From Sporothrix humicola (lineage: Eukaryota; Ascomycota; Sordariomycetes; Ophiostomatales; Ophiostomataceae), in contig WNYE01000028.1 of assembly GCA_021396245.1 (NCBI GenBank), positions 310,001-374,000 of the forward strand: 64,000 nt of DNA, in the 5' to 3' direction. The position numbers and the translations under genes are program-made. Under the pieces are notes generated by a model. The model ran no database searches. It saw only the letters and a program-made list of their open reading frames with translations, and was not told the origin of the DNA. How positions within the stretch are numbered: position 1 is the first letter of the stretch; the number at the start of each line of letters is the position of its first letter. Positions 31,160 through 42,556 of this stretch are shown one piece after another.

Positions 31160-31444
31160 TTAATGGCGCAGAGGCGAGCCCGCATTCTTGATCTTTGTGG
31201 AAAATTCCAGCGTGGGCGGCAGCCAGTGGTCATTGCGGAAATTGACGGGACTGGACGGCGGCGCGGCAGGGATTGTGTAGTCGTGCTCGCGGATGGCGTA
31301 CGTGGGCAGGTCGGTCGTGATGACGGTGCCATTTGTACCCGTATATGTTGTCGAGTTCGAGTTGAGGATCTCTGTCGAGGTGACGACCTGCAGGCCCTTG
31401 CGCTGGGGCGAGACAGAGACGGGCGTGTAGATTTGGCTGGGCAT
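31160..31444 (-). CDS. Small protein of 94 residues, function unknown
   Basis: The frame starts at an ATG in strong context (CCAAAATG) and ends at TAA 31160-31162. Residues are well mixed and not low-complexity: a Thr/Asn-rich middle (STEILNSNSTTYTGTNGTV) and a C-terminal half with Pro and aromatics (YAIREHDYTIPAAPPSSPV, NDHWLPPTLEFSTK). The codon third positions are C/G-rich as in the other genes of this window, which is the main reason to believe it is coding. There is no signal peptide and no transmembrane segment. I do not recognise the family. A CT-rich leader on the minus strand extends rightwards over several hundred bases. Confidence 0.55.
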   Translation of the reverse strand: MPSQIYTPVSVSPQRKGLQVVTSTEILNSNSTTYTGTNGTVITTDLPTYAIREHDYTIPAAPPSSPVNFRNDHWLPPTLEFSTKIKNAGSPLRH

Positions 31445-33602
31445 TTTGGTGGGAGATTGTGTGAAGTGAGATGAAGAAAATTTCTTCGTTCGACAACAGT
31501 CAGCTTTTGAAGATAGTTGTGCAGAGTTTTCAAAAATGTCTTGGGTGAATGTTCGGCTCGGTGGGAGAGGGAGCGAGAGAATGAACGAAGAGGGCAGATC
31601 GTCGGGCTCTTATTATACTCACAGGATGGTGTAGTTTCGGGTATGAGGGCTCAAAGAGGGTTCTCTTTTATGTGTTGGCTGAGTAAAAGAGCAAAAGTGG
31701 TGACGTTTGAAAGACAAGTGTGGGGAGAGATTGGCAAAAAAGAAGAGACGAAGAAATGGGCTGAGACCGCCGTGTAATCCGCCGAATGTTTCTGACTCTT
31801 GATGATTCTTTCTTTTTTTGTGCTTTTTGTGCTTTTTTGTCTTGCTGCTTCGTCTTTATCGGGGTTTTCAGTCTTTGATCTATGACTTGATCTTTAATCT
31901 CTTGTGGGGGATTCTGGGGATCGTGTCTGGGGTTTGTGTCTGTCTGGCCGCTTTTTGTTGATCTGCGCTCTCCAGAATGGTCGATCCGGAAGGGTCGTGA
32001 AGCACACGAGACAAGATCGAGGACAGGGAAGAGACAAGATGGAAATCGAGGGTATTGAGGGTGTTGAGGGTATTGGACCCGTGGGGAAGATGCAATGTGC
32101 AAAATGGATCAAAAGATGGGATGGTCGAGAGATGAGAGATCGACTTGGGCAAAAATGTGCAAATGTAAATGTATGTACGAAAATAGTCACGATGCTGCAA
32201 GAAAAAGAGAAAGAGAAAACAGAAAGACGAAAAAGGAATGGGGCGTCAGAAGGAGTATGTATTTGTATGTTTTGTTGGAAGGCTTGTAGTGTACGTTGTA
32301 TGCAAGCACTGTCTGTTGCTGTCACTGTTTTGAAATTAAGTTAAGCTTCCCTGTTTCTTGGGAACGTTTTACTCACTACGAATTACGGAGTACATACGTT
32401 GTAATGTTGGGGGAATGGAAGGGAGAAGGGGGAAACAAGGGGAAAGGAAAAAAAGAAAATGGGGCAAACGGTGGGGTGCTGGGGGTGAAGACGAGGGAAA
32501 ACAGAGGAAACGAGGTTACGAGGGAGAGAAAAGATAGATGGGGGAACGAGGGAACAAGGGGACGAAGGAAAACGTCCACGATCGTGAAAATATGGGGCGT
32601 GGAGACAGAAGGGGAAAGTAAAGAAAAAGAGCAAAAGAGCAAAAGGGGGAAGGTAGAAGTTGGGGAGGAAAGGAGGAAATGGAGGAGAGAAGGGGGGGGG
32701 TGGAGTGTGGAGAGCTTGGGGGCGTGAAAGTAAGACTCTGAAAGTAAGCAAGCTGCTTTTCAAATTTCAAGATGATGAAAAGACAGCCGAGAATGGTGTG
32801 AATCGCGTGAATGGCGTGAAAGAGCTTCGTTTGCATTTGCTTTGCGTTTGCGTGAATGGATGTGCATGTCGTGTGTCTTGCAGGAATTGCAGGAACCTAG
32901 GAACAGCTTCCCCGTCCCGGCGCAGCCAAGAGGGAAAGAATAAAAAGAAAATAATAGATGCAAAGAAAACAGCCAGACTCTGGATGCCTGTTTGGAACGG
33001 GACGGGACCTTGCTTTTCTCGGCCTTGACGTTTTGATACAACTGCCATCTGTATCTGTTTTACTTTCTTCCATTGTTTTCCCACCTTGGATTATTTTCCA
33101 TGGACCTCTAGATATTTTTACATTCTGCCTTGCTTCTCTTTTCTACCATTCCTCGTCTCTCTTTTCTTTGTTTGGCCGACGTTGTGCAACAGAGCAACCG
33201 GGGGGACAAGAGTGTGGAACTGGAAGGGGGCGGAAACAGGAAGCAAGGAGCCGTTGCAAACATATTTTCAGTAACGCATGTTGTCGTTCTTTGGTTGTTG
33301 TCTCTTGTCGCCGTTTTCCCTTTTGTTTTGCTGTCGTCCTCTGTTTTCTTCCCTTCTCCCTTCCTCGGTCTTATTTTCCACGATCCTTGTCGTTTGCAAC
33401 GTGTCTCTCCTTTTCTGTCTCTTTTCCCTATGGGCCTGTCTTCTTTCCTTTTTCCCCTTCTCCGAAAGGTCTGCCGTTTTAGGTATCAGAGCGTTTCCCC
33501 TTTCGCCCCGTCGCCTCGTCTCGCCTTCCTCACTGACTCTCGGTCAGTTTCCAGTGTTGCTTGGATCTTTTCTTCTTTTTATGGGGAACCTTTTTGTGGA
33601 GA

Positions 33603-33630
33603 ATAATATCCATCCGGGGATGGATATTAT
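33603..33630. repeat. 28-bp perfect inverted repeat (13-bp arms)
   Basis: ATAATATCCATCC and its exact reverse complement GGATGGATATTAT are separated by two G. No gene lies within 2 kb. Confidence 0.9.
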
Positions 33631-34296
33631 GGGATTTGACGGGGATGAAGAGAAAAAGGAAGGACGAGAGAATGGAATGGAAGGGACAGAAGGAAAAACT
33701 GATGGAAAGGCAGCCAAATTTAGCGTATTGGCAACAAGACTAGAATTTTCTCCTTTATTTTGATTTTCTGGGGTAAGCTAAAATGCTCCGTAAAATAATG
33801 GGGCATACTGGGGAGATGAGAGAAGAATGAGGCGTGTCTCCACTAACCGTTTGTACACGCCCTGCCATTTACCGAAAAACAGACACAGAAACAGACGCAG
33901 AAAAGACACAAACGCCAGAAAAGCACATCCTTGGTGGGCACTGGAGTGGTGCTGTGGTAGTCGGGAACGTCCCCGGCGGAAACGGCAAATGGTAGGGTGT
34001 CAAAGTAACGGAAAAGAAAGAACAAGACAAAATGCAAGAGAAGAAAAGGAATGTGATTGAGGTCATGGATGAGACAGCAAAGAGGCTCTTTCGTCGTTTG
34101 CAATGTCTCGTCACTTTTCCATCATAGAATGCACTCCGGAGGACGAGATGACATTTTATTCGTCTCGCAGTTTCTTTTTCTTTCTCTCTTTATCATCATT
34201 TTCCCTCTATTTCTTTATCACTTTGCACATCTCTTTGATTTGTCGGATCTTGTCCTCTCACACCACTTTTATTGTACAGCCTCTGCCACGGACAAC

Positions 34297-34373
34297 ACGG
34301 AGTATGTGATATCCTTATTCACGCATTGTGACATTTGTCACAATCACTCTGCAATACGAAGGCCCTACTCCGT
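34297..34373. repeat. MITE-like 77-bp unit: ACGGAGTA ... TACTCCGT with internal palindrome
   Basis: Eight-base terminal inverted repeats (34297-34304 and 34366-34373) enclose a perfect palindrome with 9-bp arms at 34325-34344 (ATTGTGACA-TT-TGTCACAAT). Related TACGGAGTAC and TACTCCGT words occur at 32384-32393 and 51855-51862. Target-site duplications are not clear, so the element status is tentative. Confidence 0.4.
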
Positions 34374-36067
34374 ATCTTCTTTATCTTTTTGTGGCCCATC
34401 ACCCATTCTGTTTGTTGCCTTGCATATATTGCGTTTGGCACATTTTACGCCAGTAGAACCAGTCACCTTTAGCCCTCGCTATCGAAAGCTCGCAGCTGTG
34501 TGTTATTGGCAGTTAGGCTTGCGACTTGTCACCCTGTGAAATGAAGGACAAGATATGAAGATAGGCATCCTAGACTCAAAAAGGGGAAAGGTCAGCGAGG
34601 CAGCAAAAATCTGGAGACGAGACACAGAGTTGGAGGGCAGCAAGACAAAGGACGACGAGCTCAAGCAACAAAACGGAAGCTCTTCCATGTTCCGTCTTCG
34701 ATCCAAATGAGCGTTCTGACTACAAGTTTTTGTTTTTCGTTGGTGGTTTGTCAGTATTCGCTGGCACTTGTTGGTGTGAGAGCTGTCTTTTTCTTGTTGT
34801 TCGCCCGTTTGTCGTTTGCCCGATCCTGCGCCCACCCCAAGCCAAGGCAGAAAGGAGCTGGCAACATATCACTGGCAGAACGTCGTTTGTCAAGAAACAA
34901 AGATGATGACGGAGGATGAAAATGAGGCAAAAAGGAAGAGGAAGACAGTGGAGGAAGAAAGAGGAAGAATGAGGACGTGGATAGTGGAGAAGCGTGGCGT
35001 ATTACAAAGGGAAGGAGTGAGTACCTGTCGCGTAGAGGACGAGAGGACCAGCTCAAGGCAAGAGCGACCGCTGTCCACGATGCCCACATATCCACGCAAT
35101 CTTTGAGCGTTTCGTTGGTCGCCACGACTCCCAAATCAGCATCATGCTCTTCCGTATCTTACCACAGTACAGGCCGTTTCCGACAAGTTTATGGCATGAA
35201 ACGGCCCAGACGCTGGGGACACGCGTTACTCTGTGGGGTAATAAGGCTGGACAAGGAAGTGTGAAGAGAAAAGGCACTGGGTAAAAGTCAGTACGGTCTG
35301 ACCGACCAGACCGACCAGACACCAGGCCGTCAGACCGATCAGGCACTCGTCATCCATCGCCTCGTCTCGACTTTGCCCTTTTTGTTGGCATTGCCCGCCG
35401 GAATCAACGGAATCGACGGGACGGTGCCTGTAGCTTGTCATGATATGAAAGTTACCGTCGAAAGCCAAATATGGAAGTCGCGAAAACGCTAAAGCACTAA
35501 TACACAACAAAGCTAAAGGCGAGCCGCCCCTAAATGCGCTAGCGTCTAGTGGGTGCTGAGAGGGCGCCCAGACCGAGATAGGCCTGGTTTGGGCCGTTTT
35601 AGCGCATTCTGTGCCTGTTTGGTGCGTTGTCAATTTGCCCCAAGCGCTGTGGCGGCGTTATTAGCGGGCAGGCAATCTAGCAAGCTTGGTCAGGTCCCAA
35701 GTCAATAATCGATCCAGCGATGATAATAAGGCGAACAAAAGGAGAACGTCACGATTAGGAAAGGGGACGAAAAAAATTAAAGAAAAATAAGTGAATAAAT
35801 GTGATCCAAATAATACTTTCACCGGCAGTCACAACAGGAGGTACGAGATAGGAAAACATATCACTGGCTGTCACAACGGCCGTCCCCCCACGGACAGGCA
35901 TTCTTCGTGTTTGCGTTTTGTCTTTCTCTTTCTCTTAATTTTGTGTGGATGTTACGCCCCAAGAAATCGAGGCGGTGAGTTGGGTGACCACCAGTGAGGC
36001 GAATCAGGAAAAAGGCCGTGTGTGCCTGGGATGTGCTGAGTTGGCATGGCGCGGTATGTCGGAGGTG

Positions 36068-36097
36068 TCTTTTTTTTTCTCGTTTGAAAAAAAAAGA
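36068..36097. repeat. Fold-back T9/A9 inverted repeat
   Basis: Arms of 12 bp (TC-T9-C and G-A9-GA) surround a six-base loop TCGTTT. Confidence 0.8.
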
Positions 36098-36515
36098 AAA
36101 AAGATAATTTAATTGTTTGATTTATTTCCGCGGCCTTTTTCTCTGCTTCACATCGCATATCCGTACCTGTTGAGCCGTTGTCTTGATATCCGTCTTTGTG
36201 CTGTGAGACACACTTGGTCATCGCCGGCGTATCTTTGAACGCTCTGGAATTTAAAGTGTTTTACGCTGACTTTCTCTTTTCACACAGCAAAGAGATTGCC
36301 CATCACCTCACTGCCGCCTATTTTGTCTCACTTGAGATCTCTCCAGCTTTCTCCAACTTTTGGCCCAAAGAAGTGGTTTATCCCCGGACTGTTGTACTTT
36401 TGCACCTTGATATATGGAGAATCTCTTTTGCAACGTTCCTTACCACACAATTATAACAAGTACGCCGTACTTTGTATCTCAACTCACTCTCCAGCTCCGT
36501 CCGTATCAGATATCC

Positions 36516-36532
36516 CGAGATATGATATCTCG
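36516..36532. repeat. 17-bp perfect palindrome in a GATATC-rich stretch
   Basis: CGAGATAT-G-ATATCTCG, flanked within 30 bases by further AGATATC words. Confidence 0.8.
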
Positions 36533-38352
36533 CTACCCCAAGATATCTCCATTCATATCGTGATGATCGACAGATAGGGTGAGGCATCCAAGACATGCAA
36601 GAATAATCATTACGCCATCATCGTCGGTGACAGTTGATTTTTGGGGTATCTTCATGTTCGCTCTTCTCCTCTTCCCCATCTTCTCCAGACTTTTCAAGAC
36701 ATGAAGACTGCAAAAGTAAATGATCACCAAGAAAAGGGGCTCCCTCTATTACCCTCATACCCTTGCATCCTTGAACACCCATCATCCTGACGTCTTTTTG
36801 TCTTGCACCGAACGCGGCAGATGTCTCTCAAGACGGGTGAATCTCAACGGTTTTGTCTCTGTCCTGGAGCCCTTTTTTCTCATTTTTCTCCATATTCAAC
36901 TTCCCTGTTCCCGGATGAAGGTAGCTTGAAGTTGATGCTGTGCAAGTGAGACGGTGCCCGGACAGTCAGAGCGTTCCAGAGCGCAGATGGCAACAGTCCA
37001 GTCGCTCGACGCTGCTCGACATTTCTCTGCGTCGAAGGGTGCCCACGCACAACATCTCGTGAGACGCTGCAAAGCAGAACAATGCACACTCTGCAGAACA
37101 GTCCGAGGGCGAGCAGTGTCCAAGGCCTATCCTTGTGTTGTGTTTTGTCCTGCTATGTAACCTCTGTCGGGGCAGGCAATCACCGGTGTACAAGAATTAC
37201 GTGCGACGCACTCTGTACACAGTATCTGTACTCGTGTCGTGCGTCTGGCGGCATTTTCCCTGCTTCTGAGAAAGAGAGAACGCAAAAGTACCGTTGAGAC
37301 TGTATAAAATGACAAAACAAGATTTCAACTAAAAAATATAATGTGACAAGACGTCTGTCCCGCGTGGAAGATGCGTTGATGAGTTCTTTACCCCAGATTT
37401 TCCCGTCCTTCTGGAACACGGCCCGTGTGAGAGTGGAAAGAAATGAATACGACGCGGCAGGGAAAAGAGAGGAGAAGAAAGAAAAATGGCGAAAAGACAT
37501 GGGACGAAGAGAGTTCGGGACAGAGATTGCCATTTCTTACATCTACGCCCTTCTCGTCCGTTCATCCTTTGCCATTCTGCTGATCAGGCACATTTCTTGT
37601 GTTCCGTGACATGAATTAAGCAGGGCAGGGAAAGCAGATCCTGTTCGACCGATAGTGCCGACGGGACAATTTGTGTTGCTGTCCTTGCCCTTTCAGCCGC
37701 AGTATCAACAATAAGAGAATGAGAAGTAAGAAAAATGAAAATAGAATGCGGCAGATGGGAATAGAACAATAGGACAATAATAAAACGTGGCATAAATAGT
37801 GCCTCTGCTAAGGCTTTACATCAAGTACTTCTACATCATGAATATCATGACGATCGAATGCTCTCTTCTTTGTGTTGACAATATCCTGTTTGCTCACCCG
37901 TTCTCTCACCCGTTGCTAGCTGTCTGTTTGTCAAACCCGTTTGACGTAACACCACACTGCTGCTCGGACACAAAACAGACGTTGTGGTGTGAAAGCAAAG
38001 CAAAGCAAACGCACGCCCGAGCAAAGTTGCGGTGTAGCCCGTCTGCCCGACCACAACCACACCATTCATCGTCACAAACACATCCGTGCACTCATTCCAT
38101 GCGTCCGACGCTCATACCCGTACCCGCAGGCTCTCTTGAGCAAACAATATCAAAACATGCATCATATCATACTATCAACGCACATCGGAAAACAGCATCT
38201 TTCAGCATCTTTCCACAGCGGCAGGCAAGAGATAACAGTCGAAACGGTCGCTCATCGTGGACGACATGAGATAACCCATAAACAAATGTACCATTGTAAA
38301 GCTCGTAGATAACATTCTTTTATGCTTTTTGCTTTTTGACTTTGTGCGTCCC

Positions 38353-39534
38353 CTATTTCTTGTCCAGGCCGTACGCCTTGACGGCCGTGCCGCCCCACAG
38401 CATCGCCTCGTCCTCGTCGCTCAGCGTCGCCATGTAGCTCAGGTACGCCACCACGCTCCGCCACTTGTTCCACGCGCCCACCTCTCCCGGTGTCCGCGGC
38501 TTCTCGGGTGCGGGAGGGTCCTTTTTGCCGTATGGCAGCGTGCACACCGGCCAGTCGCTGGCAAACATGAGCCGCGGCGCGCCAAAGGCGGCCAGCAAGA
38601 CGGCCAGCCAAGGGTACGTGGCCGCAAAGAACGCCGACGGCTCCTGGCCATAGAGGGCAGGCGGCATCTCTGTGAAAAGACCGGACAGCTTCATGTAGAT
38701 GTGGCTGGGGCTCGTCTTGGCCAGCGCAAACATGGTGTCGCGCCACGCCGCAAACCCGCGGTCCGAGTGGGGGGTCAGCACCGTAATGTCGGGCTTGGCC
38801 ATGTGGTTGATGATGAGCACGACCTTGTCCTTGTCCTCCACGCCGCTTTCCGGGCCGTGCAGCTTTTCGACGAGCGCCACGGTCTCGGTCATTTGTGTGC
38901 GACCACGGCGGTGCTGGTCGATGCCCAGGTCAAACGAGAAGCCGCGGCGGCCCAGAAGCTTGAGGCCCTCGACAAAGTTGTCTGTGAGCATGGTGCCGTG
39001 CGGCTTGTCCTGCACCAGGTAGCGGAAGCCGCGGATGCGCGGCCAGACCACAGGGCCGGCCGTCTCCTCGACCTTTTCGAGGTACCGCTCCAGCGCTTCG
39101 GCGCCGCTGTGGACGGGTGCCCAGGGCACAATGGCAAGGCAGCGGGCCTGTGTAGCGGTGGCAGACGTAGTGGCCTCCGCCTCAGCCTCGACGACGCGGC
39201 GAAGGTAGGCAACCTCCTCGAGAGGCCCTGTCCAGTCGTCGCCGTCGTTGCCGTTCTTGCGGTCGCACTCGATAAAGATGTAGCCGACACGAGGGCCGGA
39301 CGGGGCATCCGTCTCCTCCTTGTCCTCCTCGTCTTCCTTTGTCTCCTCCCCCTCCTTCTCTGCCTTCTCCTCCTTGTCGAGCTTATTGTTGACGGCGTTC
39401 ACATAGTCGGCGACGGTCGTCGGGCGGTACAGCTGGTCGCCTTTTTTGAGCCAGTTGAGGCCGTCGAGGGCGTCCGAGTCCCACAGGTGGATGTGCGAGT
39501 CCACAATAAACGGTGGCGAGTCGTAGGAAGACAT
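38353..39534 (-). CDS. Amidohydrolase-2 family hydrolase (L-rhamnono-lactonase-like)
   Basis: ATG 39534 (MSSYDSPPFIVDSHIHLW) is the first ATG of the frame and gives 393 residues. Metal-site features of the amidohydrolase-2 TIM barrel are present: D12-x-H14-x-H16, FDLGID (Asp203), NHMAKPD (His244) and ASDWPVC (Asp327). The opening HLWD...LNWLKKGDQLY and the SDWPVC motif resemble fungal L-rhamnono-gamma-lactonase/4-sulfomuconolactonase-type enzymes, which open lactone rings. The exact substrate is not determined. An acidic/basic low-complexity insert (about 50-77: EEKAEKEGEETKEDEEDKEE) sits in an early loop and is unusual. Two longer insertions are likely in loops (about 90-125 and 330-352). 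The gene stands alone in a desert, so context gives no pathway. Confidence 0.85.
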   Translation of the reverse strand: MSSYDSPPFIVDSHIHLWDSDALDGLNWLKKGDQLYRPTTVADYVNAVNNKLDKEEKAEKEGEETKEDEEDKEETDAPSGPRVGYIFIECDRKNGNDGDDWTGPLEEVAYLRRVVEAEAEATTSATATQARCLAIVPWAPVHSGAEALERYLEKVEETAGPVVWPRIRGFRYLVQDKPHGTMLTDNFVEGLKLLGRRGFSFDLGIDQHRRGRTQMTETVALVEKLHGPESGVEDKDKVVLIINHMAKPDITVLTPHSDRGFAAWRDTMFALAKTSPSHIYMKLSGLFTEMPPALYGQEPSAFFAATYPWLAVLLAAFGAPRLMFASDWPVCTLPYGKKDPPAPEKPRTPGEVGAWNKWRSVVAYLSYMATLSDEDEAMLWGGTAVKAYGLDKK

Positions 39535-41695
39535 TGTGTGTGTTGTCGTGCAAACTACTGTCAATTGAGTAATTGAAAGTGTAGTCTGTTGTTTGTTGTG
39601 TAGTTTGGAGCTTCTCCTTTTCTTCCTGGGACGTGACGGTTATGGCCGTTGGATAAGGAAGGCACGGCGCGGGGTTGGGGGTCGCGTATCTGCGGCGTGC
39701 CCCTGTTCTTTCCCTGTCGTTGGTGGTGCAGATCAAAAGGGGACAGAACGACCCCGCTGTTCAGGGGATGCAAGGTAAAGGTGAGGAAGGTGCGGTGGAC
39801 AACACGACAAGGGCAGAGTGACTGCTATTTTGAGAAAAATGAAAGATGAGTTGTGCAGAAGAGACAACAATCTACGAGCTTCAAATTTTCAACTTCCATT
39901 TCTTTCGCTTCTCCTTTTTCTTCAATCACGAGTGCCCCGACCTCTCTCCCACGCACCCATTTACACCGAGACCCGAAGCGACCCAAAACCGACGCCGGCT
40001 TCTTTTTTTACCCGTCGGTTCTTTTCTTAGCAGCTCAAGCTGTCAAAGAGGTCGCCAGTTCGAAACTAGCAACTGGGCCCTGAAATCAAGTCTGGCGTTG
40101 AAGCTTAGAGTTGACGAACCAAAACCGCAACAGTGTCCGGCGTGGTGGGGAAAGCTAAGCGCTGTGATATCTACCGACGGCACCGCTCAATCGGGCAATA
40201 CGGGGCGAGAGAGATGGCACACACAACAAACAGCAACGAACAAGATAGGAAATATGGTACGAACATTCACAGTTCATCTGTTATCACTTTCTAGCTGCGG
40301 GACTAACATTTATGAATAGGTTCAAGCGTCCGCTACCCATTGATTATATCTTGACAAGGTGGTATCTTTGTTTCGGTATCTAATATATGGCTGGCTCAGA
40401 GGTATGTATTCAGTGCCTCGTCTGAGGCCAAAAACTATTGACATTTGGTTTTCCTCGGCAGGTCTGTTTTCTCGAGAAAGGTTTCCCCTTTTCAACAAAA
40501 TAGCGCCTCGGCAGGTTGACATGAAATTATCTGTTCGCTCTCTAGGAGAACTGCAACAGAGGGGGTTCAAAAAACGCAAGGCAATGAAGGAAAAAAGCAA
40601 ATGAAAAAGACAACGCAATGGCAAAAATGGGGAGAACAGGACACACAAGAGAGAGGAGAGACAAATACAGAAAGCTCTGCACTGTCCTCTTTCGCCTCGT
40701 GAGGGGCCGCAGCATCGACCCAGCTTGTATTGGTTGGTGAAAGGTTTCAAAAAATAAAAAAGGGATATAGCAAAAAGGGGGGAAGGGGTGGGTTTTGCAA
40801 GAAAAAGCAATTTTTTATCTGTTTTGTTTGTTTGTTTTTTCTGGTGTTTTTTGTCGATTTTGCTTTAAAAAGGGAAAGCACGCGTCGACTGGCTCACATC
40901 TCGAAAAAAGACCGAGATGGCCTTCAAGACGAAACTCACAGCTCATCTTTGGGGTATCGTCTTCCAAGTGGCAAGACAGAAGGAGGGTAAAAAGAGACAC
41001 TGAGACCAGCACAGTGTCGCTCTCATCTTCTCTGGCCACAACAGAAACGAGCAAAGGGGAGGCGTGAGTGCACATCTTTGGCCTACTTCTATCTTGTTGT
41101 CCAAGGGTAAACAAGGCAGAAGCCCAGGCGAAGTGCGTGTGACAAAAATTGGTGGGAGTTCGTTCTTTTTTCTCTTTTTGAGGCAATGAAACAAAACAAA
41201 ACTTATCCATGTTGGGGGATGGAAGACGGGTTGGGCAGGCAATCCGGGAGGAAAGGACTTGCCGTCAGGATTCTTTTCTTTTTCTTTAATTTTTCTTTGA
41301 TATCCTTTTTTTTTCATTTGTCCCTTTTTTCTTCGGGGTTTTTTCTTTTCTTTGGGGGTTTCTTCTTTCCGCGGCTCGATAAGGAGAGGAACGAGCCGCG
41401 TCGGAGGGGGTTGGGTTCAGGTAGCAGGTGAGCGACCTTTCGGGAGGAAAGGAAGCTCTTTTGCGATTCCCTTGTTGGGCGGTGGCAGCAATGGACAGTC
41501 TGTCGAAAGAGAGAGTGACCAGGATGCGTGTCAAGAAGGCGGCTTTCCAAGCAAAGCGGCGCGGCCCTTCTTGTCATGCATGTCGTTGGTGTCGTGGTCA
41601 GTCATCAAAGTCGTCAGATCGTCATCGTGCGCTCGTCATCATCATCTCATCTCATCATGATCGTCAACAACACTAACTCGAGAGAAAGAGTTCAT
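39535..41695. other. 2.2-kb intergenic region
   Basis: No gene is visible. The left end is the leader/promoter of the amidohydrolase gene. The right half has T-rich tracts (about 41270-41360) and lies 3' of the CBM48-like gene. Confidence 0.45.
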
Positions 41696-42556
41696 TCACG
41701 AAACAATGATGCCGTTGCGGCGCGACGAGGTGGCGCAGATCTCCTCGTCCTCAGACGACGAGCACTCGTCGTCGTAGCCGCAGCGGGCACCGCCGCAGTC
41801 GATGCGGACGCGGTCGCCCTTGCGGGTGATGCCGTAGCGCTCGCAGGTGCAGGAGCTGTAGTCGGAGCCGGGGGTGCTGTAGCCGGACATGCTCGAGTGG
41901 GCGCCGGAGCTGACGGAGCTGGCGTCGTCGGAGCTGTAGGACAGGTCGGAGCCGTCCTCGACAACACCGTACTCGGCGGTGACGTAGGCAGACTCGTCCT
42001 CGTACGAGTACTCGTCCTCCTCGAAGCCGGTGGCGGCAAACTGCTCAGAGAGGGCAGACATGTCGTAGTCGGCAGTCAGGATGTTGCGGGTGGCGTGCGG
42101 GGACTGGGGCTTGGGGCACTTGATCTGGGAGGTGGACAGGGGGCGGCCCTTGGGGATCTCAGAGTGCGACGAGCGCTTCTTGTCCTTGGACGAGTGGCGG
42201 GACGACGAGGTCTTGGACGACGAGGTCTTGGAGGACGACTTGGAAGACGAAGACTTGGCCTTGGGGACGTCGAGAACGTTGAGCTCACGGCCGGTGGTGG
42301 GCTCAAGGGTGGACTTCTCGCTGGGGTTGTGCGAGGCGTGGTAGCCGTCGATGATGTAGTAGTACCAGTAGCGCTGGCCGGCCTCGAGGGTGTTGCCCTG
42401 GAAGCGGAAAGTGCCCTTCCACGAGCCGGACTTGGAGGCGGACTTGTCCTTGGACAGCGGGAGCTGGCCGACGTAGTTGTCCCAGGAGCCGAGCAGGTGC
42501 ACGGTCTTGACGCTGGAGGAAACGCGGAGGTTGAAGGAAAGCTGGACGGACGACAT
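41696..42556 (-). CDS. CBM48-like (AMPK glycogen-binding fold) protein with Ser/Lys linker and Cys-containing tail
   Basis: The 286-residue intronless product begins with an early-set beta domain like the glycogen-binding CBM48/AMPK-beta module (about 4-96). It shows the typical strand pattern LSFNLRVSSSVKTVHLLGSW, SGSWKGTFRFQG, and GQRYWYYYIIDGYHASHNPS. The conserved Trp/Tyr positions suit glycogen or starch binding. A Ser/Lys-rich linker (about 97-135) and an acidic, Ser-rich region (about 175-235) follow. The C-terminal part has a CTCERYG...DCGGARCGYDDEC Cys cluster. No signal peptide, so it is probably cytosolic or nuclear. The binding role is an inference from fold. A TATATAAA on the minus strand near 43058-43066 implies a leader of roughly 450 bases. 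Confidence 0.8.
   Translation of the reverse strand: MSSVQLSFNLRVSSSVKTVHLLGSWDNYVGQLPLSKDKSASKSGSWKGTFRFQGNTLEAGQRYWYYYIIDGYHASHNPSEKSTLEPTTGRELNVLDVPKAKSSSSKSSSKTSSSKTSSSRHSSKDKKRSSHSEIPKGRPLSTSQIKCPKPQSPHATRNILTADYDMSALSEQFAATGFEEDEYSYEDESAYVTAEYGVVEDGSDLSYSSDDASSVSSGAHSSMSGYSTPGSDYSSCTCERYGITRKGDRVRIDCGGARCGYDDECSSSEDEEICATSSRRNGIIVS

Larger units (their letters stand above)
31445..38352. other. 6.9-kb gene desert with purine/pyrimidine blocks and palindromes
   Basis: I find no supportable gene. The plus strand is purine-rich at about 32400-32720 (many G3-G8 runs) and pyrimidine-rich at about 33040-33560 and 34150-34260. Long open frames through the pyrimidine block (150-175 codons) arise because CT-rich sequence rarely forms stop codons. 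Perfect inverted repeats lie at 33603-33630, 34325-34344, 36068-36097 and 36516-36532. A 77-bp unit with terminal inverted repeats lies at 34297-34373. Confidence 0.5.

Noticed and set aside
32958..33763. Overlapping frames of about 160-175 codons on the plus strand
   Set aside because: Pyrimidine-rich sequence contains few stop codons; all frames are open and the peptides are Ser/Phe/Leu-rich noise.
38329..39576. 415-codon plus-strand frame
   Set aside because: Exactly antisense to the amidohydrolase, with no domain of its own and a non-standard start.
40045..40090. B-box-like GTTCGAAACT suggesting a tRNA
   Set aside because: No properly spaced A-box and no cloverleaf; isolated word.
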